Positions 63,855 to 64,000 of a DNA stretch of 64,000 nt are shown here, piece after piece. Positions within the stretch are counted from its first letter, which is position 1, and each line of letters opens with the position of its first letter. The DNA is from a virus. Both the position numbers and the translations under genes were made by a program. Where the stretch lies: IMG/VR virus record IMGVR_UViG_3300035670_000033, positions 62,001-126,000 of that record; one strand, given 5' to 3'. The notes below the pieces were generated by a model, which saw only the letters and a program-made list of their open reading frames with translations, had not been told where the DNA came from and made no database searches.

Positions 63855-64000
63855 ATGCTTGCAGGAAAATACAACATGGTATGTGATCAGGGGTCAACCT
63901 TTACGCGTACCATTGAGATCAAAGAAGCAGACGGAACAGTTTTCCCTTTAGCGGGCTACACCGCACGCATGGAAGTACGGCGAACTGTTGACGCCTCTTC
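63855..64000 (+). CDS. Start of a phage structural-type protein, continues outside the window
   Basis: ATG 63855 has GAGGG upstream and the frame is open to the window end (48 complete codons). The beginning, MLAGKYNMVCDQGSTFTRTI followed by DGTVFPLAGYTARMEVRR, matches an N-terminal pattern common in phage baseplate-upper or fibre-region proteins. Its position after baseplate genes agrees. Most of the protein is outside, so the product is not named. Confidence 0.65.
   Translation, partial: MLAGKYNMVCDQGSTFTRTIEIKEADGTVFPLAGYTARMEVRRTVDAS

Noticed and set aside
1-64000. CRISPR arrays, insertion sequences, tRNA genes, integrase or attachment sites
   Set aside because: I scanned for regular short repeats, transposase motifs, tRNA-like cloverleafs and recombinase signatures and saw none. 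A tRNA could be missed by eye; tRNAscan-SE would decide.

Overview
The window is a 64 kb piece of the genome of a tailed phage with a contractile tail (myovirus morphotype). The evidence is a tail sheath, tube, tape measure, gp27/XkdQ-like hub, gp5/gpV-like spike, gp25-like wedge, baseplate J and P2 gpI-like protein, all in one co-directional block. The host is most likely an actinobacterium. There is a WhiB-family protein with its four cysteines and GVWGG motif, a family essentially confined to Actinobacteria and their phages. Many transcription units also begin at a TANNNT -10 box 5-7 nt upstream of the start codon, as expected for the leaderless mRNAs common in that phylum. The moderate GC content (mid-40s by eye) would fit low-GC aquatic lineages such as Nanopelagicales; that last step is inference.

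Layout. 1-3.8 kb, mostly minus strand: a PD-(D/E)XK nuclease-like gene next to a TSPPY DNA methyltransferase, a winged-helix protein, a ParB-like protein and a RuvC-like resolvase. 3.9-7.1 kb, plus: zinc-ribbon protein, WhiB, primase-helicase, small-terminase-like protein. 7.2-10.3 kb: small membrane protein, Lys/Ala-rich histone-tail-like protein, a second methyltransferase, an Ala/Val/Thr-rich beta protein. 10.4-13.7 kb, minus: class II ribonucleotide reductase and small genes. 13.8-16 kb, plus: a dual-specificity phosphatase-like gene followed by a histone-deacetylase-superfamily gene with an intact catalytic set. 16-42.7 kb, minus: the head operon. 42.75-49 kb, plus: large terminase, XRE regulator, Rad52-like annealing protein, RecB/Cas4-like nuclease, and an IbrA-like/nuclease-like/ParB-like cassette. 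49-63.8 kb, plus: Arg-rich basic protein, head-tail connectors, tail and baseplate, a possible holin, and the start of the next gene.

The most unusual part is the head operon. Portal-MuF fusion, prohead protease and HK97-type major capsid protein run in the normal order, but about 18 kb lies between protease and capsid gene where a scaffold is expected. It encodes large modular proteins that share N-terminal or internal cysteine-bearing modules (CPxGTxYGGQxTDRFxxxC, or a GxPIGG stretch followed by an EF-hand-like DGDGDG loop). They carry different C-terminal domains: two PI3K/HipA-like kinase folds with DRHGGN loops, a GNAT-like domain, an ADP-ribosyltransferase-like domain, a DUF3626-like domain and a DUF5872 domain. 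A small gene follows each of the three giant proteins. More of the same kind follow the capsid gene (DUF6321, thermonuclease, Cys4 protein, another DGDGDG protein). My reading is a modular set of capsid-packaged effectors delivered with the DNA, with the shared modules acting as packaging tags. The modules and order are seen directly; the packaging and effector roles are inference.
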